Positions 8,524-18,693 of a stretch of 64,000 bases of DNA are shown here, piece by piece (the first letter of the stretch is position 1; every line of letters begins with the position of its first letter). The notes under the pieces were generated by a model that had not been told where the DNA came from, did no database searches, and saw only the letters and a list, made by a program, of their open reading frames with translations. Position numbers and translations under genes: made by a program. The DNA lies in NCBI RefSeq assembly GCF_014268595.2, contig NZ_CP077091.1, positions 3,622,001-3,686,000 of the forward strand, written 5' to 3'. This stretch comes from Pseudomonas hamedanensis. Lineage in GTDB: Bacteria > Pseudomonadota > Gammaproteobacteria > Pseudomonadales > Pseudomonadaceae.

Positions 8524-10124
8524 AGCTGCTCGCCGTCCGCCGTCTGTTGCGCATCCAGCGCGTCGTGATCCGCTACCGCCTCGATGACTTGCTGTTCGAT
8601 CTGCCGCTGCCCTGGTTTCTCCTGGCGCTGCGTTTTGCGCTGCCGTGGCGCTGGCTGCCGCGCAAGCCGCTGGAGCTCAACCGTGGCGCGCGCTTGCGTC
8701 TGGCGTTGCAGGATCTGGGGCCGATCTTCATCAAATTCGGGCAGATTCTTTCGACCCGTCGCGACTTGCTGCCGGAAGACATCGCCGATGAGCTGATGCT
8801 GCTGCAGGACCGCGTGCCGCCGTTCGATTCGCAACTTTCGATCAAGTTGATCGAAGAGCAGCTGGGCAAGAAAATCAGCGAAGTGTTCAGCCGTTTCGAC
8901 GTTGAACCGCTGGCCTCGGCCTCGGTGGCGCAAGTGCATGCGGCGCAGCTGAAAAGCGGCGAAGAAGTCGTGGTCAAGGTCATCCGCCCGGGACTGAAAC
9001 CGGTGATTGCGCAGGATCTGGCATGGCTGTTCATTCTCGCCCGCGCCGCCGAAAAATTTTCCGCCGACGCACGTCTGCTGCACCCGGTCGATGTGGTGCA
9101 AGACTACGAAAAAACCATCTACGACGAACTCGATCTGTTGCGCGAGGCGGCCAACGCCAGCCAGTTGCGCCGCAACTTCGAAGGTTCGCAACTGCTGTAC
9201 GTGCCGCAAGTCTATTGGGACTGGTGCCGGCCGAAAGTGCTGGTGATGGAGCGCATCTACGGGGTCCAGGTCACTGATCTGGCGACCCTCGCGGACCAGC
9301 GCACCGACATGAAAATGCTCGCCGAGCGCGGCGTCGAAATCTTCTTCACCCAAGTCTTCCGCGACAGTTTCTTCCACGCCGACATGCACCCGGGCAACAT
9401 CTTCGTCAGCACCGTCAATCCGTGGAGCCCGCAATACATTGCGATCGACTGCGGCATCGTCGGCAGCCTGACGCCTGAGGATCAGGACTATCTGGCGCGC
9501 AACCTGTTTGCCTTCTTCAAGCGTGACTACCGCCGTGTGGCGCAGTTGCACATCGATTCGGGCTGGGTGCCGGCGGAAACCAAGCTCAACGAATTCGAAG
9601 CGGCAATCCGGACTGTCTGCGAACCGATCTTCGAAAAACCGTTAAAAGATATTTCATTTGGCCAGGTGCTGATGCGCCTGTTCCAGACCGCGCGGCGCTT
9701 CAACATGGAAGTGCAGCCGCAGTTGGTGCTGCTGCAAAAGACCCTGCTGAACATCGAAGGCCTCGGCCGCCAGTTGTATCCGGATCTGGATCTGTGGAAC
9801 ACCGCGCAGCCGTTTCTGGAGCGCTGGATGCGCGAGCGCGTCAGCCCCAAAACCTTGATCGGCAACGTGCAAAGCCAGTTCGAACAGTTGCCGCACCTGG
9901 CCAACATGGCCCGCGACCTGCTCGAACGCATGTCGCAACCCCACGCCAAAGACCCGCCGCCACCGTGGCACAAACGCAAGGACGACTGGTTCTTGCGCTT
10001 GCTCGGCTGCGCCCATCTGGCCGGCGGAGCGATCCTCGCCGCGGGTGGTCCGTTGACCGATTGGGCGCATTGGCCTGCGGGTATCATGGTGGCGGTCGGC
10101 TTGTATCTGGTCGTTCGCCGATAG
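8520..10124 (+). CDS. ubiB: ubiquinone biosynthesis atypical kinase/ATPase UbiB
   Basis: A 534-residue member of the ABC1/ADCK/UbiB family, needed for ubiquinone synthesis at the inner membrane. The family KxGQ motif is seen as [16 protein letters not shown] near residue 75. The kinase-like core includes [17 protein letters not shown] and AIDCGIVG, and two membrane helices are at the C-terminus (residues ~495-534). The ATG overlaps the ubiJ stop. Length matches the family. Confidence 0.97.
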   Translation: MKLLAVRRLLRIQRVVIRYRLDDLLFDLPLPWFLLALRFALPWRWLPRKPLELNRGARLRLALQDLGPIFIKFGQILSTRRDLLPEDIADELMLLQDRVPPFDSQLSIKLIEEQLGKKISEVFSRFDVEPLASASVAQVHAAQLKSGEEVVVKVIRPGLKPVIAQDLAWLFILARAAEKFSADARLLHPVDVVQDYEKTIYDELDLLREAANASQLRRNFEGSQLLYVPQVYWDWCRPKVLVMERIYGVQVTDLATLADQRTDMKMLAERGVEIFFTQVFRDSFFHADMHPGNIFVSTVNPWSPQYIAIDCGIVGSLTPEDQDYLARNLFAFFKRDYRRVAQLHIDSGWVPAETKLNEFEAAIRTVCEPIFEKPLKDISFGQVLMRLFQTARRFNMEVQPQLVLLQKTLLNIEGLGRQLYPDLDLWNTAQPFLERWMRERVSPKTLIGNVQSQFEQLPHLANMARDLLERMSQPHAKDPPPPWHKRKDDWFLRLLGCAHLAGGAILAAGGPLTDWAHWPAGIMVAVGLYLVVRR

Positions 10125-10132
10125 CAGGTTTG

Positions 10133-10245
10133 AGCTGCAAGTTATAAGCTGCAAGCCTCAAGCGACGGGGCGGCGACTTGAACCGCCCGACAGGCAAAAC
10201 GCGACACTGCCCTTACTTGCAGCTTGAAGCTTATAGCTTGCAGCT
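10133..10245. repeat. REP-type inverted repeat, AGCTGCAAGTTATAAGCTGC family
   Basis: The left arm AGCTGCAAGTTATAAGCTGC and the right arm ending TTATAGCTTGCAGCT are complementary. Only copy of this family in the window. It fills the ubiB-hisI gap and ends 16 nt before the hisI start codon, so a folded transcript would place a stem close to the hisI ribosome site. Confidence 0.8.
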
Positions 10246-10261
10246 GCTTCAGGAACTGAAG

Positions 10262-10663
10262 ATGAAGAACTGGCTGGACGAGATCAAGTGGGACGCTGAC
10301 GGCCTGGTGCCGGCGATTGCCCAGGATCACAAGACCGGGCGCGTGTTGATGATGGCCTGGATGAACCGCGAAGCGCTGGAACTGACAGCCGCAGAGAATC
10401 GTGCAATCTACTGGTCACGTTCGCGTGGCAAGCTGTGGCGCAAGGGCGAAGAGTCCGGTCATGTGCAGACCCTGCATGAGATGCGGCTGGACTGTGATGC
10501 CGACGTGATCATCCTGATGGTTGAACAGATCGGCGACATCGCTTGCCATACCGGCCGTCAAAGCTGCTTTTACCGTGTCTTCGAAAACGGCGACTGGAAA
10601 ACGGTCGACCCGGTACTGAAAGACCCGCACGCCATCTATAGCGCAGGACACAAGCATGAGTGA
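10262..10663 (+). CDS. hisI: phosphoribosyl-AMP cyclohydrolase
   Basis: A 133-residue enzyme for the third step of histidine synthesis. Family signatures are visible: [30 protein letters not shown], the metal-binding DCDAD, and the zinc cysteines in [11 protein letters not shown]. The start is the ATG giving MKNWLDEI, preceded by AGGA; an upstream start would translate part of the repeat at 10133-10245. It overlaps hisE by 8 bases. The enzyme is single-function here, unlike the HisIE fusion of enterobacteria. Confidence 0.97.
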   Translation: MKNWLDEIKWDADGLVPAIAQDHKTGRVLMMAWMNREALELTAAENRAIYWSRSRGKLWRKGEESGHVQTLHEMRLDCDADVIILMVEQIGDIACHTGRQSCFYRVFENGDWKTVDPVLKDPHAIYSAGHKHE

Positions 10664-10988
10664 CACGCTCACCCGTCTGGCCGAAGTGCTCGAGGAGCGC
10701 AAAGGCGCAGCCGCCGACAGTTCGTATGTCGCCAGCCTGTACCACAAAGGGCTGAACAAGATTCTGGAGAAAGTCGGCGAAGAGTCGGTCGAAACCATCA
10801 TTGCCGCCAAGGACGCCGCCATCAGCGGCGACTGCAGCGACGTGATCTACGAGACCGCTGACCTATGGTTCCACAGCATGGTCATGCTCGCCCAACTGGG
10901 GCAGCATCCGCAGGCCGTGCTGGATGAACTGGACCGTCGCTTCGGCCTGTCCGGACACGTCGAGAAAGCCTCGCGTCCGTCCGCCTGA
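10656..10988 (+). CDS. hisE: phosphoribosyl-ATP pyrophosphatase
   Basis: A 110-residue all-alpha NTP pyrophosphohydrolase (MazG-like fold) for the second step of histidine synthesis. The metal-binding motif [15 protein letters not shown] and the following [12 protein letters not shown] are present. It starts inside the end of hisI (8-nt overlap), so the two successive pathway enzymes are translationally linked. It is followed after 25 nt by tatA. Confidence 0.97.
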   Translation: MSDTLTRLAEVLEERKGAAADSSYVASLYHKGLNKILEKVGEESVETIIAAKDAAISGDCSDVIYETADLWFHSMVMLAQLGQHPQAVLDELDRRFGLSGHVEKASRPSA

Positions 10989-11013
10989 ACAACTATTTGA
11001 GAGGAACCGCCAC

Positions 11014-11295
11014 ATGGGCATTTTTGACTGGAAACACTGGGTCGTCATTCTGGTAGTCGTGGTGCTGGTGTTCGGCACCAAGAAACTGAAAAACCTCGGC
11101 ACCGACGTGGGCGAGTCGATCAAAGGCTTTCGCAAAGCCATGAACGATGACGAAAAACCGGCCGAGCCGAGCGTGACCCCGCCGGCGCAGCCTGTGCCAC
11201 CGGTGCAGCCGCAAACCACCGCTCAGGCCAACCCGCCGCACACCATCGACGTGCAGGCGCAGAAAGTCGAAGAGCCGATCCGCAAAGACGTGTGA
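11014..11295 (+). CDS. tatA: Sec-independent translocase subunit TatA
   Basis: A 93-residue single-span membrane protein, with hydrophobic segment at residues ~8-21, then an [14 protein letters not shown] hinge and amphipathic helix, then a Pro/Gln-rich tail. TatA forms the size-adjustable pore for folded proteins. The start is the ATG giving MGIFDWKH, preceded by GAGAGG; a longer upstream frame overlaps hisE and lacks similarity. First gene of tatABC. Confidence 0.96.
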   Translation: MGIFDWKHWVVILVVVVLVFGTKKLKNLGTDVGESIKGFRKAMNDDEKPAEPSVTPPAQPVPPVQPQTTAQANPPHTIDVQAQKVEEPIRKDV

Positions 11296-11305
11296 GCACT
11301 GACTA

Positions 11306-11746
11306 ATGTTTGGTATCAGCTTCTCTGAACTGCTGCTCGTCGGCCTCGTCGCCCTGCTGGTGCTGGGCCCCGAGCGTCTGCCGGGCGCTGCGCGCACCGC
11401 CGGGCTGTGGGTCGGCCGGCTGAAGCGCAGCTTCAACGCGATCAAACAGGAAGTTGAACGTGAAATCGGTGCCGACGAGATTCGTCGGCAACTGCATAAC
11501 GAGCACATTCTGTCGCTGGAGCAGGAGGCGCGGAAGATTTTCACACCGGTTCAACAGGAGCCAACGCCCGTGCAGCCAGTGGCAGAGCCGACGATTCATG
11601 CGCCGACGACGCCTGCCGCAGCGGCTCCCGTTGTTGCGGCGACCGACGCGACTCCTGCAGAAACCTCGGTTGAACACGTAGCCCCGACCGCCGCGCCGAC
11701 TACACCAGCGCCTCAAGACCCTACACTGCCGCCGCGAGCCCCATGA
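11306..11746 (+). CDS. tatB: Sec-independent translocase subunit TatB
   Basis: A 146-residue protein with N-terminal membrane helix ([20 protein letters not shown]), the [11 protein letters not shown] hinge typical of TatB, an amphipathic helix to ~residue 75, and an Ala/Pro/Thr-rich tail. TatB with TatC forms the twin-arginine signal receptor. It starts 10 nt after tatA and ends with a 4-nt overlap with tatC. Confidence 0.96.
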   Translation: MFGISFSELLLVGLVALLVLGPERLPGAARTAGLWVGRLKRSFNAIKQEVEREIGADEIRRQLHNEHILSLEQEARKIFTPVQQEPTPVQPVAEPTIHAPTTPAAAAPVVAATDATPAETSVEHVAPTAAPTTPAPQDPTLPPRAP

Positions 11747-12534
11747 GCGATCTCCCCGAAAACGACCAGCACATGCCGCTGGTTTCGCACCTCACCGAGT
11801 TGCGCACCCGCCTGCTGCGTTGCGTGGCGGCGATCTTCATCATTTTTGCCGGGTTGTTCGCCTTCACCCAGCAGATCTACACCTTCGTCTCGACGCCGCT
11901 GCGCCAGTACCTGCCGGTCGGCGCGACGATGATCGCCACCGATGTCTCGTCGCCGTTCCTGACGCCGCTGAAGCTGACGATGATGGTTTCGCTGTTCCTC
12001 GCGATCCCGGTGATCCTGCATCAGATCTGGGGCTTCATCGCGCCGGGCCTGTACAAGCATGAAAAGCGCATCGCGGTGCCGCTACTGGTGTCCAGCATCC
12101 TGCTGTTCTACACCGGCATGGCGTTCGCCTATTACTTCGTATTCCCGCTGATCTTCAAATTCTTCGCCGCCGCCACCCCGGCCGGCGTGGAAATGATGAC
12201 CGACATCGCCAGCTACCTCGATTTCGTCATGACGCTGTTCTTCGCCTTCGGCGTGGCGTTTGAAATCCCGGTGGCCGTGGTACTGCTGGTGTGGATCGGC
12301 GTGGTCGATGTGGCCTACCTGAAGAAGATCCGCCCGTACGTGATCATCGGCTGCTTCGTGGTCGGCATGATCCTCACCCCGCCGGACATCTTCTCGCAGA
12401 CCCTGCTGGCGGTACCGATGTGGATGCTGTTTGAAATCGGCATTCTGTTCGGCGGCTTGATCAGCAAACGCGAACGCCCGGACGAAGACCCGGCCGACGA
12501 TCACAACGACCAGCCGCCAGCGACCCAGGCATGA
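11743..12534 (+). CDS. tatC: Sec-independent translocase subunit TatC
   Basis: A 263-residue polytopic membrane protein with about six hydrophobic segments. Near the N-terminus, [12 protein letters not shown] is the conserved cytoplasmic region that contacts the RR signal peptide, and LTPPDIFSQ is near residue 210. The ATG overlaps the tatB stop, and its own stop overlaps the rsmE start (ATGA). The acidic tail is after residue 240. Confidence 0.97.
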   Translation: MSDLPENDQHMPLVSHLTELRTRLLRCVAAIFIIFAGLFAFTQQIYTFVSTPLRQYLPVGATMIATDVSSPFLTPLKLTMMVSLFLAIPVILHQIWGFIAPGLYKHEKRIAVPLLVSSILLFYTGMAFAYYFVFPLIFKFFAAATPAGVEMMTDIASYLDFVMTLFFAFGVAFEIPVAVVLLVWIGVVDVAYLKKIRPYVIIGCFVVGMILTPPDIFSQTLLAVPMWMLFEIGILFGGLISKRERPDEDPADDHNDQPPATQA

Positions 12535-13238
12535 ACCTGCTGTTGCTCGAAGAGGCCGACTTCATTGCGGCCGACCGGGTGGTGCTGCGTGATCGCCGCC
12601 TGACCCATATGCAGGAGGTTCACCGTTCGCAGGTCGGTGACAGCCTGCGCGTCGGGCGCATCAACGGCCTGATGGGCTCGGCTGAATTATTGCGCCTTGA
12701 TGCCGGCGAAGCCGAGCTGCGCGTCAGCCTCGATCAACCGCCACCGGCCAAGCTGCCGCTGACCCTGGTGCTGGCCCTGCCGCGGCCGAAAATGCTCCGC
12801 CGGGTATTCCAGACCGTGGCGACCATGGGCGTGGCAAAGGTGATTCTGGTCAACAGCTATCGCGTCGAGAAAAGCTTCTGGCAGACGCCGTTCCTGGAGC
12901 CGGAAGCGATTCGTGAGCAGTTGATCCTCGGTCTCGAACAGGCTCGCGATACTGTGCTGCCGCAGATCATCATCGAGAAGCGCTTCAAACCGTTCGTTGA
13001 GGATCGCTTGCCGGCCATCACTGAGGGCACACTCGGCCTGGTCGGCCATCCCGGCAACTTCCCTGCCTGTCCGCGCGCGCTGAGCGAACCGGTGACCCTG
13101 GCCATCGGCCCCGAAGGTGGCTGGATTCCCTACGAAATCGACCTGCTGGCCAAATCCGGTCTGCAACCGGTGCAACTGGGCGAGCGCATCCTGCGCGTCG
13201 AAACCGCCGTCACCGCCCTGCTCGCTCGACTGTTCTGA
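12531..13238 (+). CDS. rsmE: 16S rRNA (uracil-1498-N3)-methyltransferase
   Basis: A 235-residue SPOUT-class methyltransferase that methylates U1498 of 16S rRNA. The N-terminal PUA-like part is residues 1-70. The SAM-binding knot is shown by [13 protein letters not shown] and [16 protein letters not shown] at the C-terminus. It is coupled to tatC by ATGA and is last gene of the + strand run; the stop is followed by a REP-type repeat and no clear terminator. Confidence 0.96.
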   Translation: MNLLLLEEADFIAADRVVLRDRRLTHMQEVHRSQVGDSLRVGRINGLMGSAELLRLDAGEAELRVSLDQPPPAKLPLTLVLALPRPKMLRRVFQTVATMGVAKVILVNSYRVEKSFWQTPFLEPEAIREQLILGLEQARDTVLPQIIIEKRFKPFVEDRLPAITEGTLGLVGHPGNFPACPRALSEPVTLAIGPEGGWIPYEIDLLAKSGLQPVQLGERILRVETAVTALLARLF

Positions 13239-13251
13239 GCCAAGCAACTTT

Positions 13252-13374
13252 TATGGCGAGGGAGCTTGCTCCCGCTTGGGCGCGAAGCGGCCATCGTTTT
13301 TTCTCCAACATACAACGCAACTGTTGGTGTTACGACGGCTGCGCCGCCGAGCGGGAGCAAGCTCCCTCGCCATA
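13252..13374. repeat. REP-type inverted repeat, TATGGCGAGGGAGCTTGCTC family
   Basis: Arms TATGGCGAGGGAGCTTGCTC and complement with an AT-richer centre. It appears to be a hybrid relative of the two main families. It separates rsmE from the chemoreceptor gene. Confidence 0.83.
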
Positions 13375-13473
13375 GGATCACGAGCGATGGCGGAAAAGAG
13401 GCGTTACAGATTGCCATTATTCAGCCGATACAGTCCCCATAAGTCCAATTAGTGGTCCGAAGGGAGTGGTCGC

Positions 13474-15390
13474 ATGTACCGATGGTTAGCCGAAAGTCTT
13501 GGAAACGTCAGCGTCAAACGTAAGCTGGGCATCGGTTTTGGCCTGGTGCTGTTGCTGACGCTGTTGATCACCTTCACCGGCTGGACCGGCATGAGCGGCA
13601 TCATCAGCCGCGGCGACAAGCTCGGCTTTATCTCCAGCCTCAACGAGCTGACCCGAGACCTGCGCCTGGCGCGCATGGACTACGACATGCGCCGTGGCGA
13701 ACAAGGCCCGGGCGCGGTCAATGAATTCCTCAACAAACTCGAAAGCGGCCTGCAATCGGCACGCGGCATGATCGAGCAGCCGTCCGACGTGGCGATGGTC
13801 GACCAACAACTGGCCGCCGTGGCGCAATACAAACGCGCCTTCGGCGAAATGACCCAGGCCACCGTGCAGCGCGAAGACGCGCGCAGCAAGCTCGGCGCCA
13901 ATGCCGATAACGCCGTGGCCAAGGTCGGCGACGTCGAGAGCGCGCTGCTGCAAGGCGACAGCGTCGCGCAGTACAACGCGGTGATCGAGCTGAGCAAATT
14001 GCTGCAGCAGGCGCGCTATCAGGTACGTGGTTATACCTACAGCGGCAAGGCTGAAGCCGAACAACCGGCGCTGACCGCCATCGACAATGCCCTGAAAAAT
14101 CTCGAGAGCCTGCCGTCCCGCGTGCCGGAGCAGCACATCGCCAACCTGCAGCAAGCCACCGACTCGCTCAAGGCCTACCGCGCCGCCGTTGCCCAATTCC
14201 GTGATTCGCAGATTAATAACACCGCTGCACTGGCGAACATGTCCGCGCAGGGTGACATCCTGATGGCGCTCAGCAAGAAACTCACCGAATCGCAAACCGT
14301 CGTGCGCGATACCGACGCGGCGCGTGCCAAGAACCTGCTGCTGATCGCCACCGCGCTGGCATTGGCCTTCGGCTTGATTGCCGCCTGGGCGATCACCCGC
14401 CAGATCATCATTCCGCTGACCCAGACCCTGAAAGTCGCCGAGCGCGTCGCGGCGGGCGACCTGACTCACAACCTGGTGTCCCTGCGCCGCGACGAACTGG
14501 GCCAGCTGCAGCGCTCGATGCAAACCATGACCCAGGGCCTGCGCGAATTGATCGGCGGCATCAGCGACGGCGTGACACAGATCGCCAGCGCGGCCGAAGA
14601 ACTGTCCGCGGTGACCGAGCAGACCAGCGCCGGGGTCAACAATCAGAAAATCGAGACCGATCAGGTCGCCACCGCCATGAACGAAATGGCCGCCACCGTG
14701 CAGGAAGTCGCGCGCAATGCCGAGGAAGCCTCCGAAGCCGCCGTCGCCGCTGACCAACAGGCCCGCGAAGGCGACAAGGTTGTCGGCGAAGCCATCGCCC
14801 AGATCGAGCGTCTGGCCGTGGAGGTCGGGCACTCCACCGAGGCCATGGGCGAGCTCAAGCGCGAAAGCGACAAGATCGGCAGTGTCCTCGACGTGATCAA
14901 GTCGGTGGCTCAGCAAACCAACCTGCTGGCGCTCAACGCCGCCATTGAAGCGGCGCGTGCCGGTGAGGCCGGGCGTGGTTTCGCCGTGGTCGCCGATGAA
15001 GTGCGCAGCCTCGCGCAACGCACGCAGAAGTCCACCGAAGAAATCGAAGAACTGATCGTCGGCCTGCAAAACGGCACCCAGCAAGTGGCAACGATCATGG
15101 ACAACAGCCGCACCCTGACCGACAGCAGCGTCGAACTGACCCGCCGTGCCGGTGGCTCACTGGCAAGCATCACCCGCACCGTGTCGGCGATCCAGGCGAT
15201 GAACCAGCAAATCGCCGCTGCTGCCGAGCAGCAAAGCGCGGTGGCCGAAGAGATCAACCGTAGCGTGCTGAATGTGCGGGATGTCTCGGACCAGACTTCG
15301 GCGGCGAGTGAAGAGACAGCGGCTTCCAGCGTGGAGCTGGCGCGGCTGGGGACGCATCTGCAGATGCTGGTGGGCCGTTTCAAGGTTTAA
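13474..15390 (+). CDS. methyl-accepting chemotaxis protein, HBM-type sensor (McpQ/McpS-like)
   Basis: A 638-residue transmembrane chemoreceptor. TM1 is at residues ~17-38, then a ~250-residue all-helical periplasmic sensor, TM2 at ~290-310, HAMP at ~312-365, and a cytoplasmic signalling hairpin with the conserved tip [20 protein letters not shown] near residue 480. The sensor resembles the helical bimodular (HBM) domain of Pseudomonas receptors such as McpS and McpQ (organic acids, citrate). This locus, between rsmE and a polar amino-acid ABC transporter, is where McpQ lies in P. putida as I recall. Ligand is inferred only. ATG is preceded by AGGGAG. Confidence 0.9.
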   Translation: MYRWLAESLGNVSVKRKLGIGFGLVLLLTLLITFTGWTGMSGIISRGDKLGFISSLNELTRDLRLARMDYDMRRGEQGPGAVNEFLNKLESGLQSARGMIEQPSDVAMVDQQLAAVAQYKRAFGEMTQATVQREDARSKLGANADNAVAKVGDVESALLQGDSVAQYNAVIELSKLLQQARYQVRGYTYSGKAEAEQPALTAIDNALKNLESLPSRVPEQHIANLQQATDSLKAYRAAVAQFRDSQINNTAALANMSAQGDILMALSKKLTESQTVVRDTDAARAKNLLLIATALALAFGLIAAWAITRQIIIPLTQTLKVAERVAAGDLTHNLVSLRRDELGQLQRSMQTMTQGLRELIGGISDGVTQIASAAEELSAVTEQTSAGVNNQKIETDQVATAMNEMAATVQEVARNAEEASEAAVAADQQAREGDKVVGEAIAQIERLAVEVGHSTEAMGELKRESDKIGSVLDVIKSVAQQTNLLALNAAIEAARAGEAGRGFAVVADEVRSLAQRTQKSTEEIEELIVGLQNGTQQVATIMDNSRTLTDSSVELTRRAGGSLASITRTVSAIQAMNQQIAAAAEQQSAVAEEINRSVLNVRDVSDQTSAASEETAASSVELARLGTHLQMLVGRFKV

Positions 15391-15410
15391 GTGAGATCGA
15401 GGTGAGGCCA

Positions 15411-15476
15411 TTCGCGAGCAGGCTCGCTCCCACAGGAAAAATGCATTCCAAGTGTGGGAGCGAGCCTGCTCGCGAA
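15411..15476. repeat. REPIN, GAGCGAGCCTGCTCGCGAA family
   Basis: Inverted arms TTCGCGAGCAGGCTCGCTCC and complement with a very short centre, in the convergent gap between the chemoreceptor and the ABC ATPase. No separate intrinsic terminator is seen here, so the repeat may be the only stem-loop between the convergent genes. Confidence 0.87.
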
Positions 15477-15498
15477 GGCGGTAGATCCGGCGCTGAAA

Positions 15499-16233
15499 TT
15501 ACAGCACTTGGCGCAAAAAGGCCTGCGCTCGCGGATCCTTCGGCGCGGCAAAGAACGCTGCCGGCGCAGCGTCTTCCAGCAGTTTGCCGTGATCGAAAAA
15601 CAACACCCGGTCCGCCACTTCCCGGGCAAAACCCATCTCGTGGGTGACGCAGACCATAGTCATGCCTTCCACGGCCAGATTTTTCATTACGTCCAGCACT
15701 TCGCCGACCATTTCCGGGTCCAGCGCCGAGGTCGGCTCGTCGAACAGCATGACTTTCGGCTCCATCGCCAGCGCCCGGGCAATCGCCACGCGCTGCTGCT
15801 GGCCGCCGGACAAGCGCGAGGGAAATTCGTTGGCCTTCTGGGCAATGCCAACCTTTTCCAGCAGCGCCATGGCCTTGGCCTCGCGCTCTTTCTTGCCGCG
15901 CTTGCGCACGACTTTCTGCGCCAGGCAAAGGTTCTCCAGCACGGTCATGTGCGGGAACAGATTGAAATGCTGGAAGACCATGCCGACTTCGCGGCGGTAG
16001 GCGTTGACGTCGGTTTTCGCGTCGGCCAGTTGCAGACCGTCGATGCTCACCGAGCCGGAATCGAATGCTTCCAGGCCATTGAGGCAGCGCAGAAAGGTCG
16101 ACTTGCCGGAACCGGACGGGCCGATCACCACCAGCACTTCGCCCTTGGCGACCGTGGTGCTGACGTTATCCACGGCACGCACCACTTGGCCCCGGGTGTC
16201 GAAGACTTTTACCAGATCGCGGACTTCAATCAC
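15499..16233 (-). CDS. polar amino-acid ABC transporter ATPase
   Basis: A 244-residue ATPase of the GlnQ/HisP type. Walker A is GPSGSGKS, the signature is LSGGQQQR, Walker B is [14 protein letters not shown], and the switch His is in [10 protein letters not shown]. The start chosen is the GTG giving [11 protein letters not shown], with GGAGG 10 nt upstream. A TTG 21 nt further upstream has no ribosome site. It overlaps the permease gene by 8 nt. With the permease and binding protein it forms a complete importer; the substrate is probably a polar amino acid. Confidence 0.94.
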   Translation of the reverse strand: MIEVRDLVKVFDTRGQVVRAVDNVSTTVAKGEVLVVIGPSGSGKSTFLRCLNGLEAFDSGSVSIDGLQLADAKTDVNAYRREVGMVFQHFNLFPHMTVLENLCLAQKVVRKRGKKEREAKAMALLEKVGIAQKANEFPSRLSGGQQQRVAIARALAMEPKVMLFDEPTSALDPEMVGEVLDVMKNLAVEGMTMVCVTHEMGFAREVADRVLFFDHGKLLEDAAPAAFFAAPKDPRAQAFLRQVL

Positions 16234-17185
16234 TTTGCGCGAGCCTCCGCTCAAGCCGGCTGGCGATTTTCGACAGCGGCAGGTTGATCAACAGGTACAG
16301 GCCGGCCACGCAGAACAGGATTTCAAACGGCGAGAACGACGTGGTGATGACTTCCCGGCCGCTTTTCAGCAGCTCGGTGATAGCGATGACCGACACCAGT
16401 GAGGTGTCCTTGACCAGACTGATGAATTGACCGGCCAGTGGCGGCAGCACGCGCTTGAATGCTTGAGGCAAAACCACGTGACGCATCGACTGGCCGGCAC
16501 TCAGACCGAGCGAACGCGCCGCCTCGTTCTGCCCGCGGGCAATCGACTGCACACCGGAACGGATGATTTCCGCCACATAGGCACCAGTGAACAGCGACAA
16601 CGCGGCGATCCCGGCGAATTCGCGGGACAGGTTCATTACTGTGCCAATGAAGAAGTAGAAAATGAAGATCTGCACCAACAGCGGCGTGCCACGCACCAAT
16701 TCAACGTAAATCGTTGAAAGGTCACGCAGGGTCGGGTTGCTGGAGAGGCGGCACAGACCGGTGACCAGGCCGATCAGCAACCCGAGCACGCCGGAGACCA
16801 CCGACAACCAAAGCGTGGTCCAAAGGCCCCACAACAGCGGTCCTGCTGCCCAGTGTCGGGTTACACCCACGACGTCGCCTTCAGCGACATCGTCGCCCTG
16901 AGCGAATTGCAGGCTGTTCTCGTCGACGGTCAGGTGCTGTTCGTCACCCGCGTCGTTGCGCAGCGTGACCTGAGCGCTGCTGCCCTTGCGCACCAGTTCC
17001 GTGACGGTGGAAATGTCCGCAGCGCGCTGGGTCTCTTCGGCCTGATAGGCGAAGTACTGCGGCACGCGGTTCCAGCGCCATTCGTAGGACATCAGCGACG
17101 TCGCGTAATACAACGCACCCGCCAGGCCGACCAGCACCAGCACGGTGAGGACGTGCCAGGGCCATTGGACTTTTTTCTGTTTCAT
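16226..17185 (-). CDS. polar amino-acid ABC transporter permease with extra N-terminal domain
   Basis: A 319-residue inner-membrane permease of the HisM/GlnP family. The conserved ATPase-contact loop is seen as [22 protein letters not shown]. Unlike the usual ~220-residue family members, it has a first membrane helix at residues ~10-30 followed by ~75 hydrophilic residues (32-108) before the normal core of membrane helices. ATG is chosen over a TTG one codon upstream. The sole permease is presumably a homodimer. Confidence 0.92.
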   Translation of the reverse strand: MKQKKVQWPWHVLTVLVLVGLAGALYYATSLMSYEWRWNRVPQYFAYQAEETQRAADISTVTELVRKGSSAQVTLRNDAGDEQHLTVDENSLQFAQGDDVAEGDVVGVTRHWAAGPLLWGLWTTLWLSVVSGVLGLLIGLVTGLCRLSSNPTLRDLSTIYVELVRGTPLLVQIFIFYFFIGTVMNLSREFAGIAALSLFTGAYVAEIIRSGVQSIARGQNEAARSLGLSAGQSMRHVVLPQAFKRVLPPLAGQFISLVKDTSLVSVIAITELLKSGREVITTSFSPFEILFCVAGLYLLINLPLSKIASRLERRLAQSD

Positions 17186-17200
17186 CAAGGGTTCTCAGAT

Positions 17201-17311
17201 GATCGTTCCCACGCTCTGCGTGGGAATGCCGCCCGGGACGCTCCGCGTCCCTGCTCAAGCGTGACGCGGAGCGTCACAGGATGCGTTCCCACGCAGAGCG
17301 TGGGAACGATC
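17201..17311. repeat. REP-type inverted repeat, GATCGTTCCCACGCTCTGCG family
   Basis: Arms GATCGTTCCCACGCTCTGCG and complement, with an internal GGACGCTCCGCGTCC palindrome in the centre. Further copies are at 27966, 40834 and 55137. It lies between the binding-protein gene and the permease gene of one transporter, so it may lower expression of the downstream genes relative to the binding protein (inference). Confidence 0.87.
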
Positions 17312-17323
17312 AACAAATGCGGG

Positions 17324-18121
17324 TTATTCCATGTCCTTGAGCCACTCGGTGCTCTTGAACCACTTGTCATGGATGCGATCGTAGGTGCCGTCTTCGTGGA
17401 TCTGGTGCAGGAAGTTGTTGATGAAGTTGAGGCTGTCGAAATCGCCCTTCTTCAGGCCGAAGGCCAGCGGCTCGTAGGTGAACGGCTTGTCGAGGAACAC
17501 CAGTTTGCCGGCGCCAACCTTGTTCACCGCGACGACGTTGTACGGCGCGTCGTAAATGAAGGCATCGGCCTTGCCATTGACCACGTCGAGCACGGCTTCC
17601 TGCTCGTTGTCGTAGCCGTGGTATTTGGCTTTCGAGATCAGTTTTTTCGCGACCATTTCGCCGGTGGTGCCGAGCTTGGAGGTGATGCGATAGTCAGCGG
17701 TGTTCAGGTCTTTATAGGACTTGATGGTGCCTTCCAGCTCCTTGCGGATCAGCAGGGTCTGGCCGACGACGATGAACGGATCGCTGAAGTTCAGGCGCAG
17801 GTTGCGTTCCTGGGTCAGTGTCATGCCGCTGCCGATCATGTCGAACTTGTCGGTCATCAGCGCCGGAATGATGCCGTCGTAACCGGTGGAAACCAGTTCC
17901 AGCTTGACGCCCATGGCCTTGGTCATGGCCTTGAGGATGTCGACTTCGAAACCGATGATTTCGCCACGCTTGTTGGTCATCTCGAACGGCATGTAAGTCG
18001 GATCCATGCCGACTTTCAAGGTGCCGCGCTTGACCGCGTCATCGATCGCGCCGGCCTGCGCCGCATTGACTGCAACCAGTGCCGTGACGCCGACCAGCAG
18101 CATCGACAGATACTTCTTCAT
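17324..18121 (-). CDS. polar amino-acid ABC transporter substrate-binding protein
   Basis: A 265-residue periplasmic binding protein of family 3. The signal peptide is at residues 1-22 (ending NAAQA), then GTLKVGMDPTYMPFEM and DMIGSGMTLTQERNLRLNFSDPF, typical of glutamine/histidine/lysine-arginine-ornithine binders. The start chosen is the ATG at the signal peptide; a longer frame to 18235 adds 38 residues that would destroy the signal peptide. First gene of the transporter, separated from the permease by a REP repeat. Confidence 0.94.
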   Translation of the reverse strand: MKKYLSMLLVGVTALVAVNAAQAGAIDDAVKRGTLKVGMDPTYMPFEMTNKRGEIIGFEVDILKAMTKAMGVKLELVSTGYDGIIPALMTDKFDMIGSGMTLTQERNLRLNFSDPFIVVGQTLLIRKELEGTIKSYKDLNTADYRITSKLGTTGEMVAKKLISKAKYHGYDNEQEAVLDVVNGKADAFIYDAPYNVVAVNKVGAGKLVFLDKPFTYEPLAFGLKKGDFDSLNFINNFLHQIHEDGTYDRIHDKWFKSTEWLKDME

Positions 18122-18280
18122 CTTCAAGTCCCCAAAACCATTGCGTGTGCGGCGCGAAAACCGACAGAGGCAGGCAAAAAAGCCCAGGCGCGCCAATTCG
18201 GGGACGGATGCTAACGCACTCGTTCGTTTGCACAAGGTTTTTTGCCGGGAATTGTTGTTACGGGGAGGGATTGAAAAGCA

Positions 18281-18339
18281 AAAGATCGCAGCCTCCGGCA
18301 GCTCCTACAGGTGTTCACATAATCCTGTAGGAGCTGCCG
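18281..18339. repeat. left part of a REP-type repeat split by the IS element
   Basis: AAAGATCGCAGCCTCCGGCA followed by the start of the inverted arm (CCTGTAGGAGCTGCCG). The missing end of this arm (AAGGCTGCGATCTTTTT) is found at 19566-19582, immediately after the insertion sequence. The intact family member at 55255-55333 shows the expected uninterrupted structure. Confidence 0.88.
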
Positions 18340-18396
18340 TGTTGTGGTCGAACTTTTTTAGACCATGATGTAGGAGCCTCGATTTAAGGAAGCGTC

Positions 18397-18693
18397 ATGG
18401 GATATCGGGTCGTTACGCCTGAAGAAAAAGCAGAATCTATTCGGTTAGTGGTGGAGATGCATTACTCCGTCCCCAAGGCCTGCCAAGCCACTGGTGTGGG
18501 CCTCACAGCTTTGCGTCGCTGGGTTGCTCGCTGGCGTCGGCAGCAGGATGAAGTTACTCAGTTGCCACGATTACAGGATCAGGAGTTAATCGAGTCGCTT
18601 CAGGCGAAACTGGCGCTACTTGAGGCCGAGAACCAAGTGCTAAAAAAGCAATTGCCCTCTCATCTAAAGGTTCTGTTCGGTCGAACCAAATGA
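18397..18693 (+). CDS. IS3-family transposase OrfA (helix-turn-helix protein)
   Basis: A 98-residue protein with an N-terminal helix-turn-helix (YSVPKACQATGVGLTALRRW, residues ~24-43) that binds the IS ends, and a C-terminal leucine-zipper-like helix (LIESLQAKLALLEAENQVLK). A slippery A6G run lies at 18642-18648 near its 3' end, in the position used by IS3 elements for -1 frameshifting to make OrfAB. ATG start. Confidence 0.93.
   Translation: MGYRVVTPEEKAESIRLVVEMHYSVPKACQATGVGLTALRRWVARWRRQQDEVTQLPRLQDQELIESLQAKLALLEAENQVLKKQLPSHLKVLFGRTK
18642..18648 (+). promoter_or_regulatory. probable -1 programmed frameshift site (A AAA AAG)
   Basis: AAAAAAG is in register for slippage from the orfA frame into the orfB frame. 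The orfB frame is open from 18648 through the orfB start codon at 18690 with no stop, so slippage would give a continuous OrfAB transposase. Confidence 0.75.

Noticed and set aside
18122..18235. Upstream extension of the amino-acid binding protein
   Set aside because: The frame stays open for 38 more codons, but this would bury the signal peptide; the ATG at 18121 is preferred.
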